Assembly: GCF_041395345.1 (NCBI RefSeq)
Contig: NZ_JAWLAR010000002.1
Coordinates: 186,001 to 250,000, forward strand
DNA from: Dokdonella sp041395345
GTDB taxonomy: Bacteria > Pseudomonadota > Gammaproteobacteria > Xanthomonadales > Rhodanobacteraceae
Length of the DNA stretch: 64,000 nt
Reading direction: 5' to 3'
The translations under genes and the position numbers were made by a program. The notes below the pieces were generated by a model. That model had not been told where the DNA came from. It ran no database searches and worked only from the letters and a program-made list of their open reading frames with translations. Below, piece after piece: positions 34,009 to 42,075 of this stretch (the first letter of the stretch is position 1; every line of letters begins with the position of its first letter).

Positions 34009-35355
34009 ATGGCTGATGAATCATCCGGCCCCCGCGAAGGCAGCCTCGAGGCGCCAACGCGTCATCCGCTGGACTGGAAAAATCCCGAATTCTACGACCA
34101 GGCTGCGCTCGACAAGGAACTCGAACGCGTGTTCGACATCTGTCACGGATGCCGGCGCTGTGTCAGTCTTTGTCACGCATTCCCGACCCTGTTCGACCTG
34201 GTCGACGAGTCCTCGACCATGGAAGTGGACGGCGTGGCCAAGTCCGACTACGCCAAGGTTGTCGACCAGTGTTATCTGTGCGACCTCTGCTACCAGACCA
34301 AATGCCCGTACGTGCCGCCGCATGAATGGAACGTCGATTTCCCGCACCTGATGCTGCGCGCGAAGGCAGTCAGGTATCGAGACGGCGAGACGACGCTTGC
34401 CTCGAAGGTGCTTTCGAGCACGACAGCGGTAGGCAAGCTTGCGTCCATCCCGCTGGTCGTCAATATGGTCAACGCGGCCAACAAGGCCAGGCCCACCCGC
34501 GCCCTGCTGGAAAAGGCGCTGGGCGTCGACCGGCAGGCCCGCGTACCCGAATATCACTCCGACACGGCGCGCAAGCGCATGCGTGGTTTCGACGGCGCGG
34601 CAAGCGAGATCAGGCCGGCCGGACGCACGCGCGGAAAAGTGGCCCTGTTTGCCACCTGCTATTGCAATGTCTCCTATCCGCAAGCGGTCGAGGATCTTGC
34701 CGCCGTGCTGCGCCACAACGGGGTCGCAGTCAAGCTGGTCGAGCGCGAGGTCTGTTGCGGCATGCCGAAGCTCGAACTGGGCGATCTCGAATCGGTCGCG
34801 CGCTACAAGGAAAAGAATATTCCGGTGTTGGCCGCTGCGGTCCGCGATGGCTGGGATATCACCGCCGCGATCCCATCCTGCGTGCTGATGTTTCGCCAGG
34901 AATTGCCCCTGATGTTTCCGGATGACGAGGACGTGCAACTGGTCAAGGCGCATCTGTTCGACCCGTTCGAATACCTCTGGCAGCGCCACCAGGCCGGCAT
35001 GCTCAAGCTCGAGTTCCCGAATCAGCTTGGCAAGATCGCCTACCACGCGCCCTGTCATCAGCGCGTGCAGAACATCGGGCCAAAGACGCGCGACGTGCTC
35101 AAGCTGGTTCCCGGTGCGGAGATCGAAATGATCGAGCGATGCTCGGGCCATGACGGCACCTACGGCGTCAAGAAGGCGACCTATGCCATATCACGCAAGA
35201 TTGCCAAGCCCGTGGAGAACCGCGTCAGGCAGGCCGAGCCCGCGCACTTCGCGAGCGATTGCCCGATGGCTGCCTCGCACATCGCTCACGGCACGGGCGA
35301 CAAGCCCGCCGCGGAAAGTCCGCTGGCGCTGCTGCGCCGGGCCTATGGAATCTGA
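34009..35355 (+). CDS. Fe-S oxidoreductase with two 4Fe-4S motifs and CCG domains (HdrD/GlpC-like)
   Basis: A 448-residue protein. The N-terminal ferredoxin-like part has CHGCRRCVSLC followed by CYLCDLCYQTKCPYVPP, ligands for two 4Fe-4S clusters. The C-terminal half carries cysteine-rich CCG-type motifs: EREVCCGMPKLELGD, PCHQRVQNIG, and ERCSGHDGTYGVKK, as in heterodisulfide reductase subunit D and GlpC. ATG 34009 has AGGGAAT upstream; the frame runs further up but is unconserved. It sits between rubrerythrin and DUF3501, 2 bp from the latter. The likely role is electron delivery to rubrerythrin; the direct donor is unknown. Confidence 0.9.
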   Translation: MADESSGPREGSLEAPTRHPLDWKNPEFYDQAALDKELERVFDICHGCRRCVSLCHAFPTLFDLVDESSTMEVDGVAKSDYAKVVDQCYLCDLCYQTKCPYVPPHEWNVDFPHLMLRAKAVRYRDGETTLASKVLSSTTAVGKLASIPLVVNMVNAANKARPTRALLEKALGVDRQARVPEYHSDTARKRMRGFDGAASEIRPAGRTRGKVALFATCYCNVSYPQAVEDLAAVLRHNGVAVKLVEREVCCGMPKLELGDLESVARYKEKNIPVLAAAVRDGWDITAAIPSCVLMFRQELPLMFPDDEDVQLVKAHLFDPFEYLWQRHQAGMLKLEFPNQLGKIAYHAPCHQRVQNIGPKTRDVLKLVPGAEIEMIERCSGHDGTYGVKKATYAISRKIAKPVENRVRQAEPAHFASDCPMAASHIAHGTGDKPAAESPLALLRRAYGI

Positions 35356-35357
35356 TC

Positions 35358-35939
35358 ATGCAGAAATTGACCCGCAACGACCTGTTCAGTCTCGAGAACT
35401 ACGCCGTCGAGCGCGCGGCGTTCAAGGCTCGTGTGCTTGCGCACAAACGCAACCGCAAGGTGGCCCTGGGCGCACATGTCAGCCTGCTCTTCGAAGATCG
35501 GCTCACCATCCAGTACCAGATCCAGGAAATGCTGCGCATCGAGCGCATTTTCGAGGCAGCCGGAATCCAGGAGGAGCTCGATTCCTACAACCCGCTGATT
35601 CCCGACGGCCGAAACCTCAAAGCCACCATGCTTATCGAATACGACGATGTCGAAATGCGAAAGACAGAGCTTGAAAAGCTGCTGCGCATCGAGGATCACA
35701 TCACCGCCAGCGTGGACGGACACCCGACCATCAGCGCGATCGCCGACGAAGACATGGAACGCAGCAACGATACCAAGACCTCCGCGGTCCATTTCCTGCG
35801 TTTCGAATTTACCGAACCGATGATTGCCAGTGCCCGCTCGGGCGCCGCCATGAGCATTGCAAGCACACATCCGCATTGTGCGCTGTCAACGGAGATCACG
35901 GGAGATACGCGCGCTGCGCTGCTTGCCGATTTTGATTGA
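35358..35939 (+). CDS. DUF3501 family protein
   Basis: A 193-residue protein beginning MQKLTRNDLFSLENYAVERAAFKARVLAHKRNR, with HVSLLFEDRLTIQYQIQEMLRIERIF, all DUF3501 signatures. It starts 2 bp after the Fe-S oxidoreductase stop, so translation is probably coupled. The family is found almost only next to rubrerythrin and this Fe-S protein (from memory), so it is likely an accessory of that redox unit. Biochemical role unknown. Confidence 0.9.
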   Translation: MQKLTRNDLFSLENYAVERAAFKARVLAHKRNRKVALGAHVSLLFEDRLTIQYQIQEMLRIERIFEAAGIQEELDSYNPLIPDGRNLKATMLIEYDDVEMRKTELEKLLRIEDHITASVDGHPTISAIADEDMERSNDTKTSAVHFLRFEFTEPMIASARSGAAMSIASTHPHCALSTEITGDTRAALLADFD

Positions 35940-36050
35940 CGAAGGCCTGATCAACTTCGCTCAATGACTTGCCAGGTTTTCACGTCGGGGCCTCCCCCCG
36001 TCTGGATCCACGAACGAACTGTCCGGGTAAATCAGATTTTCCCGTAGAGC

Positions 36051-37238
36051 TCAGGCGACCGACGTTGCGCGCGTCTGTCTCGCCGCCAATACGCGATCCA
36101 GTGCCTCGCTGACATCCGCCAGCAGATCGCCTTCATCTTCGATGCCCACCGAGATTCGAAGCAGACCATCGGCGATGCCGGCGCGGCGGCGTGCCTCGGG
36201 CGCCATTGCGGCATGCGTCATGCCGGCCGGATGACAGACCAGACTCTCCACGCCACCCAGGGATTCCGCCAGGGTGAAGCACTGCAGGCCTTCGACGAAC
36301 AGCCGGGCTGCGGCTTCGCCTCCCTCAAGCTCGAAACTCAGCATGGCGCCAAATCCGGCTTGCTGGCGCTTCGCCAGCGCATGCCCTGGATGCGAACGCA
36401 GTCCCGGATAGTGAACCACGCGCACCGCCGGATGCTGATCAAGGAAGTCGGCCAGCGCGCCCGCATTCGCTTCATGCACGGCGAAACGCGCCTTCAGCGT
36501 CCGCAGGCCACGCAAGGTCAGGTAACTGTCGAACGGGGCGCCGGAGATACCGAGGCAATTGCACCACCAGGCCAGCCTTTCACCGACTTCCGGATCGCGC
36601 CACAACACCGCTCCACCGACGACGTCCGAATGGCCGTTGATGTATTTCGTCGTCGAATGCACGACGATGTCGGCGCCGAATGCGAAAGGCCGCTGCAGGA
36701 TCGGCGACAAGAACGTGTTGTCGACTGCGGTCAGCGCACCTGCGGCGTGGGCCGCCTCGACCACGTGACGAATGTCGGTGATTCTCAGCAGCGGATTCGA
36801 GGGTGTCTCGATCCAGACCATCCGGGGCTTTTCGGCCAGGGCGGCAGCCAGTGCAAGGGGATCATGAAAGTCGACGAAGGCAACCCGATAGAGGCCCCGA
36901 CTGGACTGCGCATTGAACAGACGCCAGGTTCCACCGTAGCAGTCATGCGGAGCGATCAACAGGTCACCCGGTTCAAGCTGGGCTGCCACGAGGGTCACCG
37001 CAGCCATGCCGGTCGCCGTGATGACGCCTCCGATTCCGCCTTCCAGGTCGGCCAGGGCCGTCGCCAGGGTGTCACGGGTCGGATTGCCGGAGCGCGAATA
37101 GTCGTACTGCCGCTTCTCGCCGAACCTGGCGAAACTGAAATTGCTCGACAGCACCAGTGGTGGCATGACCGCACCATGTGCAGGATCACGATCGACGCCG
37201 GCGCGAACCGCCTTGGTGGCCAGGTTTGAAGGTCTCAT
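36051..37238 (-). CDS. metB: MetB, cystathionine gamma-synthase
   Basis: PLP enzyme joining O-succinyl- (or acetyl-) homoserine with cysteine to cystathionine in methionine synthesis. 395 residues. The PLP lysine is in VVHSTTKYINGHSDVVGG; other family blocks are YDYSRSGNPTRDTLATALADLEGG, TGMAAVTLV, WIETPSNPLLRITDI and ESLGGVESLVCHPAGMTHA. ATG 37238 overlaps the metX stop by 4 bp, so metX-metB form an operon behind the SAM-I riboswitch. O-acylhomoserine sulfhydrylase (MetZ) is a close relative; length and motifs favour MetB. Confidence 0.9.
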   Translation of the reverse strand: MRPSNLATKAVRAGVDRDPAHGAVMPPLVLSSNFSFARFGEKRQYDYSRSGNPTRDTLATALADLEGGIGGVITATGMAAVTLVAAQLEPGDLLIAPHDCYGGTWRLFNAQSSRGLYRVAFVDFHDPLALAAALAEKPRMVWIETPSNPLLRITDIRHVVEAAHAAGALTAVDNTFLSPILQRPFAFGADIVVHSTTKYINGHSDVVGGAVLWRDPEVGERLAWWCNCLGISGAPFDSYLTLRGLRTLKARFAVHEANAGALADFLDQHPAVRVVHYPGLRSHPGHALAKRQQAGFGAMLSFELEGGEAAARLFVEGLQCFTLAESLGGVESLVCHPAGMTHAAMAPEARRRAGIADGLLRISVGIEDEGDLLADVSEALDRVLAARQTRATSVA

Positions 37239-38224
37239 GTCTGCAACTCCGAAGTGAGGCCTGTCCTGATGACATCGGCAATCGCGCCTTCTTCCTTGAT
37301 GAACGCGTCATGGCCATAGGGCGAGGAGAGGGGCACCAGTGTTGCAGGGCCGCCGATGCGACGAACAAAGTCCCTCGCCAGGGAAACGGGAACCAGCAGG
37401 TCCTCGAAAATCGCGACCACGGTCGTGGTCGCGTGTATCGTTTCGGGCTCGCACTGGTGGTGATCCAGTGAGCGCGACAGGCACAGGAAACTGGCCGGGC
37501 TGAAGCGATGCACGAAGCGCTCGCCGTGCGCCGCGAGCCAACCCAGTATCCCGCTGGACGGATCGGTTTCGCCGAACCGGCTTTCCAGTTCCGCAGGTGT
37601 CCGATACCCGAGTACCGCCAGTTGGCGCGCGCGGGCCAGCGCACCTCGACGATCCTCGGCGGTGCGAGCAGACTCGATGCCCGCGCGCTGCAGGGTACGC
37701 AGGGCCAGGGCCCACGGGCTGGCACGATGGGCGGCACCGATCACGACCAGGCGGGCCAGTCGCCGGCCCAGCAGACTGGCCAGGTGTTGGCCGACGCAGC
37801 CACCGTACGAGGAGCCGATGACCGCGTCGACCTGGGCCAGGCCGAGATGGTTGAGAAGCAGCAGGATTGCGTTGGCCTGGTCGAGGCTGTCCACCGGCAC
37901 GAAATCTTCCTCGTTGTGCGGGCCGGACGACGCATCCGAGCCGCCGATCCAGTCAACCGAAACGAGGCGCAGGTAGCGCGGATCCAGCGCCTGCCCCGGC
38001 CCGCACTGTGCAGCCCACCAGTCGCTCACATCGCGGCCCGCGGATATGCCACCGAGGACGATCACGGCGGGAGCGTCTTGTGGCCCCCAGGACTGCCAGG
38101 CGAGAACCCCACCCTCCAGCCTGAGTCCGCAGGACAGTTTGAAACCGTGCAGGCGCAAGATGCCACGCCGGGGCAAGGGACAATCGCCCTCGCGATGCAG
38201 TTCGCTGATCTGGATTGCCGCCAT
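37235..38224 (-). CDS. metX: MetX-family homoserine O-acyltransferase (short Xanthomonadales type)
   Basis: Alpha/beta-hydrolase-fold acyltransferase activating homoserine, first committed step of methionine synthesis. The nucleophile is in AVIGSSYGGCVGQHLASL. The oxyanion/lid region is VIVLGGISAGRDVSDWW. The His-Asp end is SPYGHDAFIKEEGAIADV with Asp in IFEDLLVP. At 329 residues it is shorter than acetyl-type MetX (about 380), as in Xanthomonadales enzymes that have been reported to use succinyl-CoA; donor choice is not readable here. It overlaps metB by 4 bp. Confidence 0.9.
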   Translation of the reverse strand: MAAIQISELHREGDCPLPRRGILRLHGFKLSCGLRLEGGVLAWQSWGPQDAPAVIVLGGISAGRDVSDWWAAQCGPGQALDPRYLRLVSVDWIGGSDASSGPHNEEDFVPVDSLDQANAILLLLNHLGLAQVDAVIGSSYGGCVGQHLASLLGRRLARLVVIGAAHRASPWALALRTLQRAGIESARTAEDRRGALARARQLAVLGYRTPAELESRFGETDPSSGILGWLAAHGERFVHRFSPASFLCLSRSLDHHQCEPETIHATTTVVAIFEDLLVPVSLARDFVRRIGGPATLVPLSSPYGHDAFIKEEGAIADVIRTGLTSELQT

Positions 38225-38278
38225 GACACCCTCTGCCGTTGCGTACAGGGAGCGGCAACGCTCCGCAGTACGGAACGC

Positions 38279-38385
38279 AGCTCATCTCCCGGGAAGTTCC
38301 CGCTGGAGTTGGCACCGTCAGCGCTGTCGCTGTGGTTGCCTCGGCATCAAAGGGCCAGTCCCTCCGCCGATCTCGATGAACGACG
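38279..38385 (-). promoter_or_regulatory. SAM-I (S-box) riboswitch in the metX leader
   Basis: Read on the reverse strand, the metX leader contains the conserved SAM-I core in order: TTCATCGAGATCGGCGGAGG, then GGACTGGCCCTTTGATGCCG, then AGGCAACCACAG, GGTGCCAACTCC, and a closing GGGAGATGAG that pairs with TTCATC to form P1. These match the S-box pattern (AGAGgtGGAGGGAcTGGCCC ... GGCAACC ... GGTGCcAAttCC ... GATGAG). A GGAGCG-TTGC-CGCTCC hairpin follows near the start codon; the expression platform could be transcriptional or translational. High SAM would turn off metX-metB. Confidence 0.93.
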
Positions 38386-38388
38386 GGA

Positions 38389-38432
38389 ACTGTATCGATG
38401 AACTGATAAGGCGTCAAGACGTTTAGACGTCT
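38389..38432 (-). promoter_or_regulatory. metX promoter with three tandem MetJ-type met boxes
   Basis: On the reverse strand, three adjacent 8-mers read AGACGTCT (38432-38425, perfect met box), AAACGTCT (7 of 8) and TGACGCCT (6 of 8). They overlap a -35-like TTGACG (38417-38412), followed 17 bp later by TACAGT (38394-38389) as -10; transcription would start just before the SAM-I riboswitch. MetJ with SAM binds tandem met boxes in enterobacteria. If real, the operon has both protein-based and RNA-based SAM control. Confidence 0.6.
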
Positions 38433-38441
38433 ATATGAAAA

Positions 38442-38960
38442 TCAATCATATGCAATGACGGAATGAAGCGGCAGTTGGCTGTCCCAGCGACGGCGACCTG
38501 CAAGGGCCAGCAACTCGACCACTACGGCGGCACCGATCACGCTGGCCTGTGCCTGCTTGAGCAGCTCTGCTGCTGCCGCAAGCGTTCCGCCGGTTGCGAG
38601 CACGTCATCCACGAGAAGCACGCGCTTGCCTGCTTCGATGGCGTCCGCATGCATTTCCAGACGATCGCTGCCGTACTCGAGCGCGTAGTCGATACCGATT
38701 TTTTCTGCCGGCAACTTGCCTGGCTTGCGCAGCGGAACAAATCCGCAGCCGAGCGCGGCAGCGGCGGCCGCACCGAAAATGAAGCCACGCGCCTCGATGC
38801 CGCAGACCAGGGCGATGCGCTCGTTGCGGAAGGGCCGCACCAGTTCGTCGATGGAGGCGGCAAACGCGCGGGCATTGGCAAGCAGCGGAGTCAGGTCCTT
38901 GAACCCGATGCCGGGTTTCGGAAAATCATCGACTTCGCGAACGAATCGACCCAACTTCAT
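38442..38960 (-). CDS. apt: Apt, adenine phosphoribosyltransferase
   Basis: Purine salvage: adenine + PRPP to AMP. ATG 38960 (GGAGG 6 bp upstream) gives 172 residues, standard. The PRPP motif is VLLVDDVLATGGTLAAAAELL; the N-terminal block is VDDFPKPGIGFKDLTPLLAN and the hood region is GIEARGFIFGAAAAAALGCGFVPLRKPGKLP. A second in-frame ATG lies two codons earlier (38966). It ends 10 bp before the met boxes of metX. Confidence 0.95.
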   Translation of the reverse strand: MKLGRFVREVDDFPKPGIGFKDLTPLLANARAFAASIDELVRPFRNERIALVCGIEARGFIFGAAAAAALGCGFVPLRKPGKLPAEKIGIDYALEYGSDRLEMHADAIEAGKRVLLVDDVLATGGTLAAAAELLKQAQASVIGAAVVVELLALAGRRRWDSQLPLHSVIAYD

Positions 38961-39053
38961 CGACATCCTCCATCCGGGGCGCCGGCAGCCGATGCCGCGA
39001 CTCGGCAGGCAGGCCGGGCGACACACTGCCCGCTCGGGCGACGCGGATCCCGA

Positions 39054-39326
39054 TCAGGCGGTAAAGGCGGAAGGCACTCCGAAGAATCCTTCATCTGCGG
39101 GATCCACCTCGGCTTTCAGTGCCGCATCGATTTCCTGAACGATCGGCAATGCACGCTCGATATCGACATTGGCGACCATGACGTTGACCAGGCCTGAAAC
39201 GGGCAGCTCGCCCATCCCCCCGGTGAGATACTCGCCGCTGACAAAGGCCATGATGCCGATACTGTCCAGCGCGGACTTGACCAGATTCGCGTCGATGATG
39301 CTGGCGGCTCGATAGATGATCTGCAT
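39054..39326 (-). CDS. DUF2007-family small protein
   Basis: A 90-residue protein starting MQIIYRAASIIDANLVKSAL. The pattern (exposed helix after YRA, then GIMAFVSGEYLTGGMGELPVSGLVNVMVANVDIERALPIV) matches DUF2007, proposed as a signal-transducing domain related to PII-like folds. ATG 39326 has GGATACC upstream; the frame runs 12 codons further up. It lies upstream of apt on the same strand. Function is not established. Confidence 0.85.
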   Translation of the reverse strand: MQIIYRAASIIDANLVKSALDSIGIMAFVSGEYLTGGMGELPVSGLVNVMVANVDIERALPIVQEIDAALKAEVDPADEGFFGVPSAFTA

Positions 39327-39629
39327 GCCGGGTATCCGTCCTGTTGCGCTCATCTTAACCATTGAACGGCAACCGTGACGACATGCCGCCGGGCTGTTCG
39401 CTTCCAGGCCCCCGGCCGTCTGCTCGCAGAACGGTTAAAAAGTGACAAAAACGGTGTCGGATTGAACACAAGCCCCAATCTGGGGTTATGATCCGTGCTG
39501 GCCTGTCCGCAACACATCCGTGTGCAAGCGGAGCAGCTCAGGGGGCTAACCAACCGGCGCAGACAGGGAAGGTCTGCGAATAAGTGCCGATGGACGTGTC
39601 CTTTTGATGCTGCGTGGGGCTTTCCGAAT
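39327..39629 (+). other. 303-bp region with promoter-like boxes and two hairpins; possible small RNA
   Basis: The plus strand has TTGAAC (39462-39467) and, 19 bp later, TATGAT (39487-39492). The putative transcript contains a hairpin CCGC-AA-CACA-TCCG-TGTG-CAA-GCGG (39507-39531) and another GCAGAC-AGGGAAG-GTCTGC (39559-39577). I tested the sequence against 6S, SRP, tmRNA, RNase P and common riboswitch patterns from memory and found no match. It could be a small RNA or simply the long leader of the DUF3253 gene. Confidence 0.3.
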
Positions 39630-39941
39630 TTGATCAGCAAGACCTTTTCCGAAGACGCCTTCGCCGAGCGCATTCGCGAGTGCATGCTCGAGCTGCTGAT
39701 CGAACGCGGCCCGGGACGCACGATTTGTGTCAGCGAAGCCGCACAGACTCTTGCGGTCCGGATCGGCTTTCACTGGCACGACCTGATGCGTCCGGTCCGC
39801 ACGATTGCCGCGGCCCTGACCGATGCGGGCGTCATAGAGGCCATCCAGCACGAGGAAGTCGTCGATATCAGGGCGGCACGCGGTCCGGTCAGGCTCCGCC
39901 TGCGTGCGATGCCGGGTCAGCGCAGCGCCCAGCAAGGCTAG
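39630..39941 (+). CDS. DUF3253 family small protein
   Basis: About 103 residues from a TTG at 39630; the frame is open to 39495 with no better start. SEDAFAERIRECMLELLIERGPGRTICVSEAAQTLAV followed by WHDLMRPVRTIAAALTDAGVIEAIQHEEVVDI and RGPVRLRL is the DUF3253 pattern (TIC-P/V-SE, LMxxVR, GPxR). The fold is predicted as a winged helix; function unknown. The start is uncertain because no ATG or convincing ribosome-binding site is visible. Confidence 0.75.
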   Translation: MISKTFSEDAFAERIRECMLELLIERGPGRTICVSEAAQTLAVRIGFHWHDLMRPVRTIAAALTDAGVIEAIQHEEVVDIRAARGPVRLRLRAMPGQRSAQQG

Positions 39942-40012
39942 GAAACCCGGCCTCACCATCCACCCAGGCTTGCGATTCGCCCGTAAGCACGGTTCAGGGC
40001 TTCGCCAACCGG

Positions 40013-40304
40013 TTAAGGCAACGCTGATCAAGTGGCACAATCGTCACGACACCTGTCTGCGTGCAGTTCGCGGCGCGCTGACGCAGATAGACTGGACGTC
40101 CTTCAAGTCAGCGCAACAAGGAGCTGCGCGCAGACAGGTGTCGCCCAACTGGTTGGTTTTCAATGGAAAGGGTGGTGTGCAGAAGGTCCGCCAGTCGCAC
40201 CGCGCGGCTCGTCAAGGCCACCAGCCTTCACTTCGCCACGCAGCACGACTGGCGAACCTTCTGCACACCATGAAGGTTGTGCCACTCGATCAGCGTTGCC
40301 TTAA
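40013..40304. mobile_element. MITE-like structured repeat, copy 2 (292 bp)
   Basis: Ends are TTAAGGCAACGCTGATCAAG and its reverse complement (one mismatch over 27 bp), so TTAA flanks both sides. Inside are two large hairpins: A, with a perfect 15-bp stem CGACACCTGTCTGCG (40047-40061) / 40129-40143; B, with a roughly 24-bp stem GGTGTGCAGAAGGT... (40174-40197) / 40246-40269, one mismatch. The outer stem plus two hairpins would fold into a three-way junction. It is homologous along its length to 18538-18873. No coding capacity. It sits 43 bp before the glnS start codon. Confidence 0.88.
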
Positions 40305-40347
40305 ACTTGCGGATTGACCATTGACCGCCAAGGGCGGCTGCATCCGC

Positions 40348-42075
40348 ATGACTGAATCCACAGCACCGACCAACTTCATCCGCCAGATCGTGCTTGCCGA
40401 CCGCAATGCCGAAAAGCATGGCGGCAAGGTGCATACCCGGTTTCCGCCCGAGCCGAACGGCTACCTGCACCTCGGCCACGCCAAGAGCATCTGCCTGAAT
40501 TTCGGCATCGCCCGCGATTTCGATGGCGTCTGCAACCTGCGATTTGATGACACGAATCCGTCGCGCGAGGACGTCGAATTTGTCGAAGCGATTCGGCAGG
40601 ACGTCCAGTGGCTGGGCTTCGAATGGGCCGAGCAGCGCCACGCTTCGGACTACTTCGAGGTCTTCTACCGCTGCGCCTTGAAGCTGATCGAGGATGGCAA
40701 GGCCTACGTCTGCGACCTCAATGCCGATGAAGTGCGCGCCTATCGCGGCACCCTGACCGAGCCCGGCCGCAATTCGCCGTATCGGGATCGGAGCACGGCC
40801 GAGAATCTGGATCTGTTCCAGCGCATGCGTGCGGGCGAATTCGCCGATGGAGCGAGAACCCTGCGCGCGAAGATCGACATGGCGTCGGGCAACATCAACA
40901 TGCGCGACCCGGCGATCTATCGCATCCGCAAGGCCACGCACCAGAACACCGGGGACGTCTGGCCGATCTATCCGATGTACGACTATGCGCACTGTCTGTC
41001 TGATGCGATCGAGGGCATCACCCACTCGCTGTGCACGCTGGAGTTCGAGGATCACCGGCCGCTGTACGACTGGTGCCTGGACCAGATCGACCTGCCCTCG
41101 CATCCGCAGCTCGCGGAATCGGTCGTCGCGGCCGGATTGAACTACGCGCCAAGCCGACCCCAACAGATCGAGTTCGCCCGCGGTAATCTCGACTTCACGG
41201 TCATGAGCAAGCGCAAGCTGCTGGCCCTGGTCCAGGACGGTCTCGTCGATGGCTGGGACGATCCGCGCATGCCGACCCTGACCGGAGCGCGTCGCCGCGG
41301 TTTTCCGGCCTCCGCAATCCGCATGTTCTGGGACCGCGCCGGCATCAGCAAGCAGAACTCGACCATCGAATACGGCGTGCTCGAAGGCTGCGTTCGCGAA
41401 GTGCTCGATGGCACCGCCGCGCGGCGCATGGGCGTGGTCAATCCGCTCAGACTGACCCTGACCAATCTCGCCGCAGACCACACCGAGACACTGGACTTCC
41501 CGAATCATCCGAAGAACGAAGACTTCGGTCGGCGCAGCGTGCAGTTTTCTCCCGAATTGTGGATCGAGCGCGACGATTTCCTCGAGGAACCGGTCAAGGG
41601 CTTCCATCGCCTGGTTCCGGGTGGCGAGGTACGCCTGCGCGGGGCCGGCATCATCCGCTGCGATGAAGTCATCAAGGATGGCGCCGGCGAGGTGATCGAG
41701 CTGCGTTGCTCACTCGATCCGGATACGCGCCCGGGCTGCAACGGTGCGGATCGCAAGGTGAAGGGCACGATCCACTGGGTGGATGCACGCACGGCCGTCG
41801 CTGCCGAAGTGCGCCTGTACGATCGCCTGTTCGATGTCGCCGACCCCGACGATGACACCGATGGCAAGACCTACCGCGACCACCTCAATCCGGAATCGCG
41901 CCGCGTCATCCGCGCCTGGCTTGAACATTCCCTGTCCAATGTGGCCCCGGAGTCGGTATTCCAGCTCGAGCGCCTCGGCTATTTCGTTGCCGACCGCCGC
42001 GACCACGCCAGCAGTCGCCCGGTCTTCAATCGCGTCGTGACCTTGCGCGACACCTGGGCCAAGGCATCCCGGTGA
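40348..42075 (+). CDS. glnS: GlnS, glutaminyl-tRNA synthetase
   Basis: Class I aminoacyl-tRNA synthetase charging tRNA-Gln. From ATG 40348 it has 575 residues with N-terminus MTESTAPTNFIRQIV. The HIGH motif is FPPEPNGYLHLGHAKSICLNFG and KMSKS is VMSKRKLLALV. NLRFDDTNPSREDVEFVEAI and MYDYAHCLSDAIEGITHSLCTLEFEDHRPLYDW are typical GlnRS blocks, followed by the C-terminal anticodon-binding beta-barrels. An in-frame TTG at 40321 is less likely as start. The structured repeat copy 2 occupies its immediate upstream region. Confidence 0.98.
   Translation: MTESTAPTNFIRQIVLADRNAEKHGGKVHTRFPPEPNGYLHLGHAKSICLNFGIARDFDGVCNLRFDDTNPSREDVEFVEAIRQDVQWLGFEWAEQRHASDYFEVFYRCALKLIEDGKAYVCDLNADEVRAYRGTLTEPGRNSPYRDRSTAENLDLFQRMRAGEFADGARTLRAKIDMASGNINMRDPAIYRIRKATHQNTGDVWPIYPMYDYAHCLSDAIEGITHSLCTLEFEDHRPLYDWCLDQIDLPSHPQLAESVVAAGLNYAPSRPQQIEFARGNLDFTVMSKRKLLALVQDGLVDGWDDPRMPTLTGARRRGFPASAIRMFWDRAGISKQNSTIEYGVLEGCVREVLDGTAARRMGVVNPLRLTLTNLAADHTETLDFPNHPKNEDFGRRSVQFSPELWIERDDFLEEPVKGFHRLVPGGEVRLRGAGIIRCDEVIKDGAGEVIELRCSLDPDTRPGCNGADRKVKGTIHWVDARTAVAAEVRLYDRLFDVADPDDDTDGKTYRDHLNPESRRVIRAWLEHSLSNVAPESVFQLERLGYFVADRRDHASSRPVFNRVVTLRDTWAKASR

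Noticed and set aside
39529..39600. tRNA-like segment (GCGGAGCAGCTCAGGGGG)
   Set aside because: It resembles a D-arm only; no T-arm GTTCGA or closing acceptor stem follows.
39495..39629. N-terminal extension of the DUF3253 frame
   Set aside because: Non-conserved-looking residues and overlap with hairpins; the domain begins after 39630.
40228..41607. 459-codon reverse-strand open frame across glnS and the structured repeat
   Set aside because: Antisense to glnS; it runs into a non-coding repeat.
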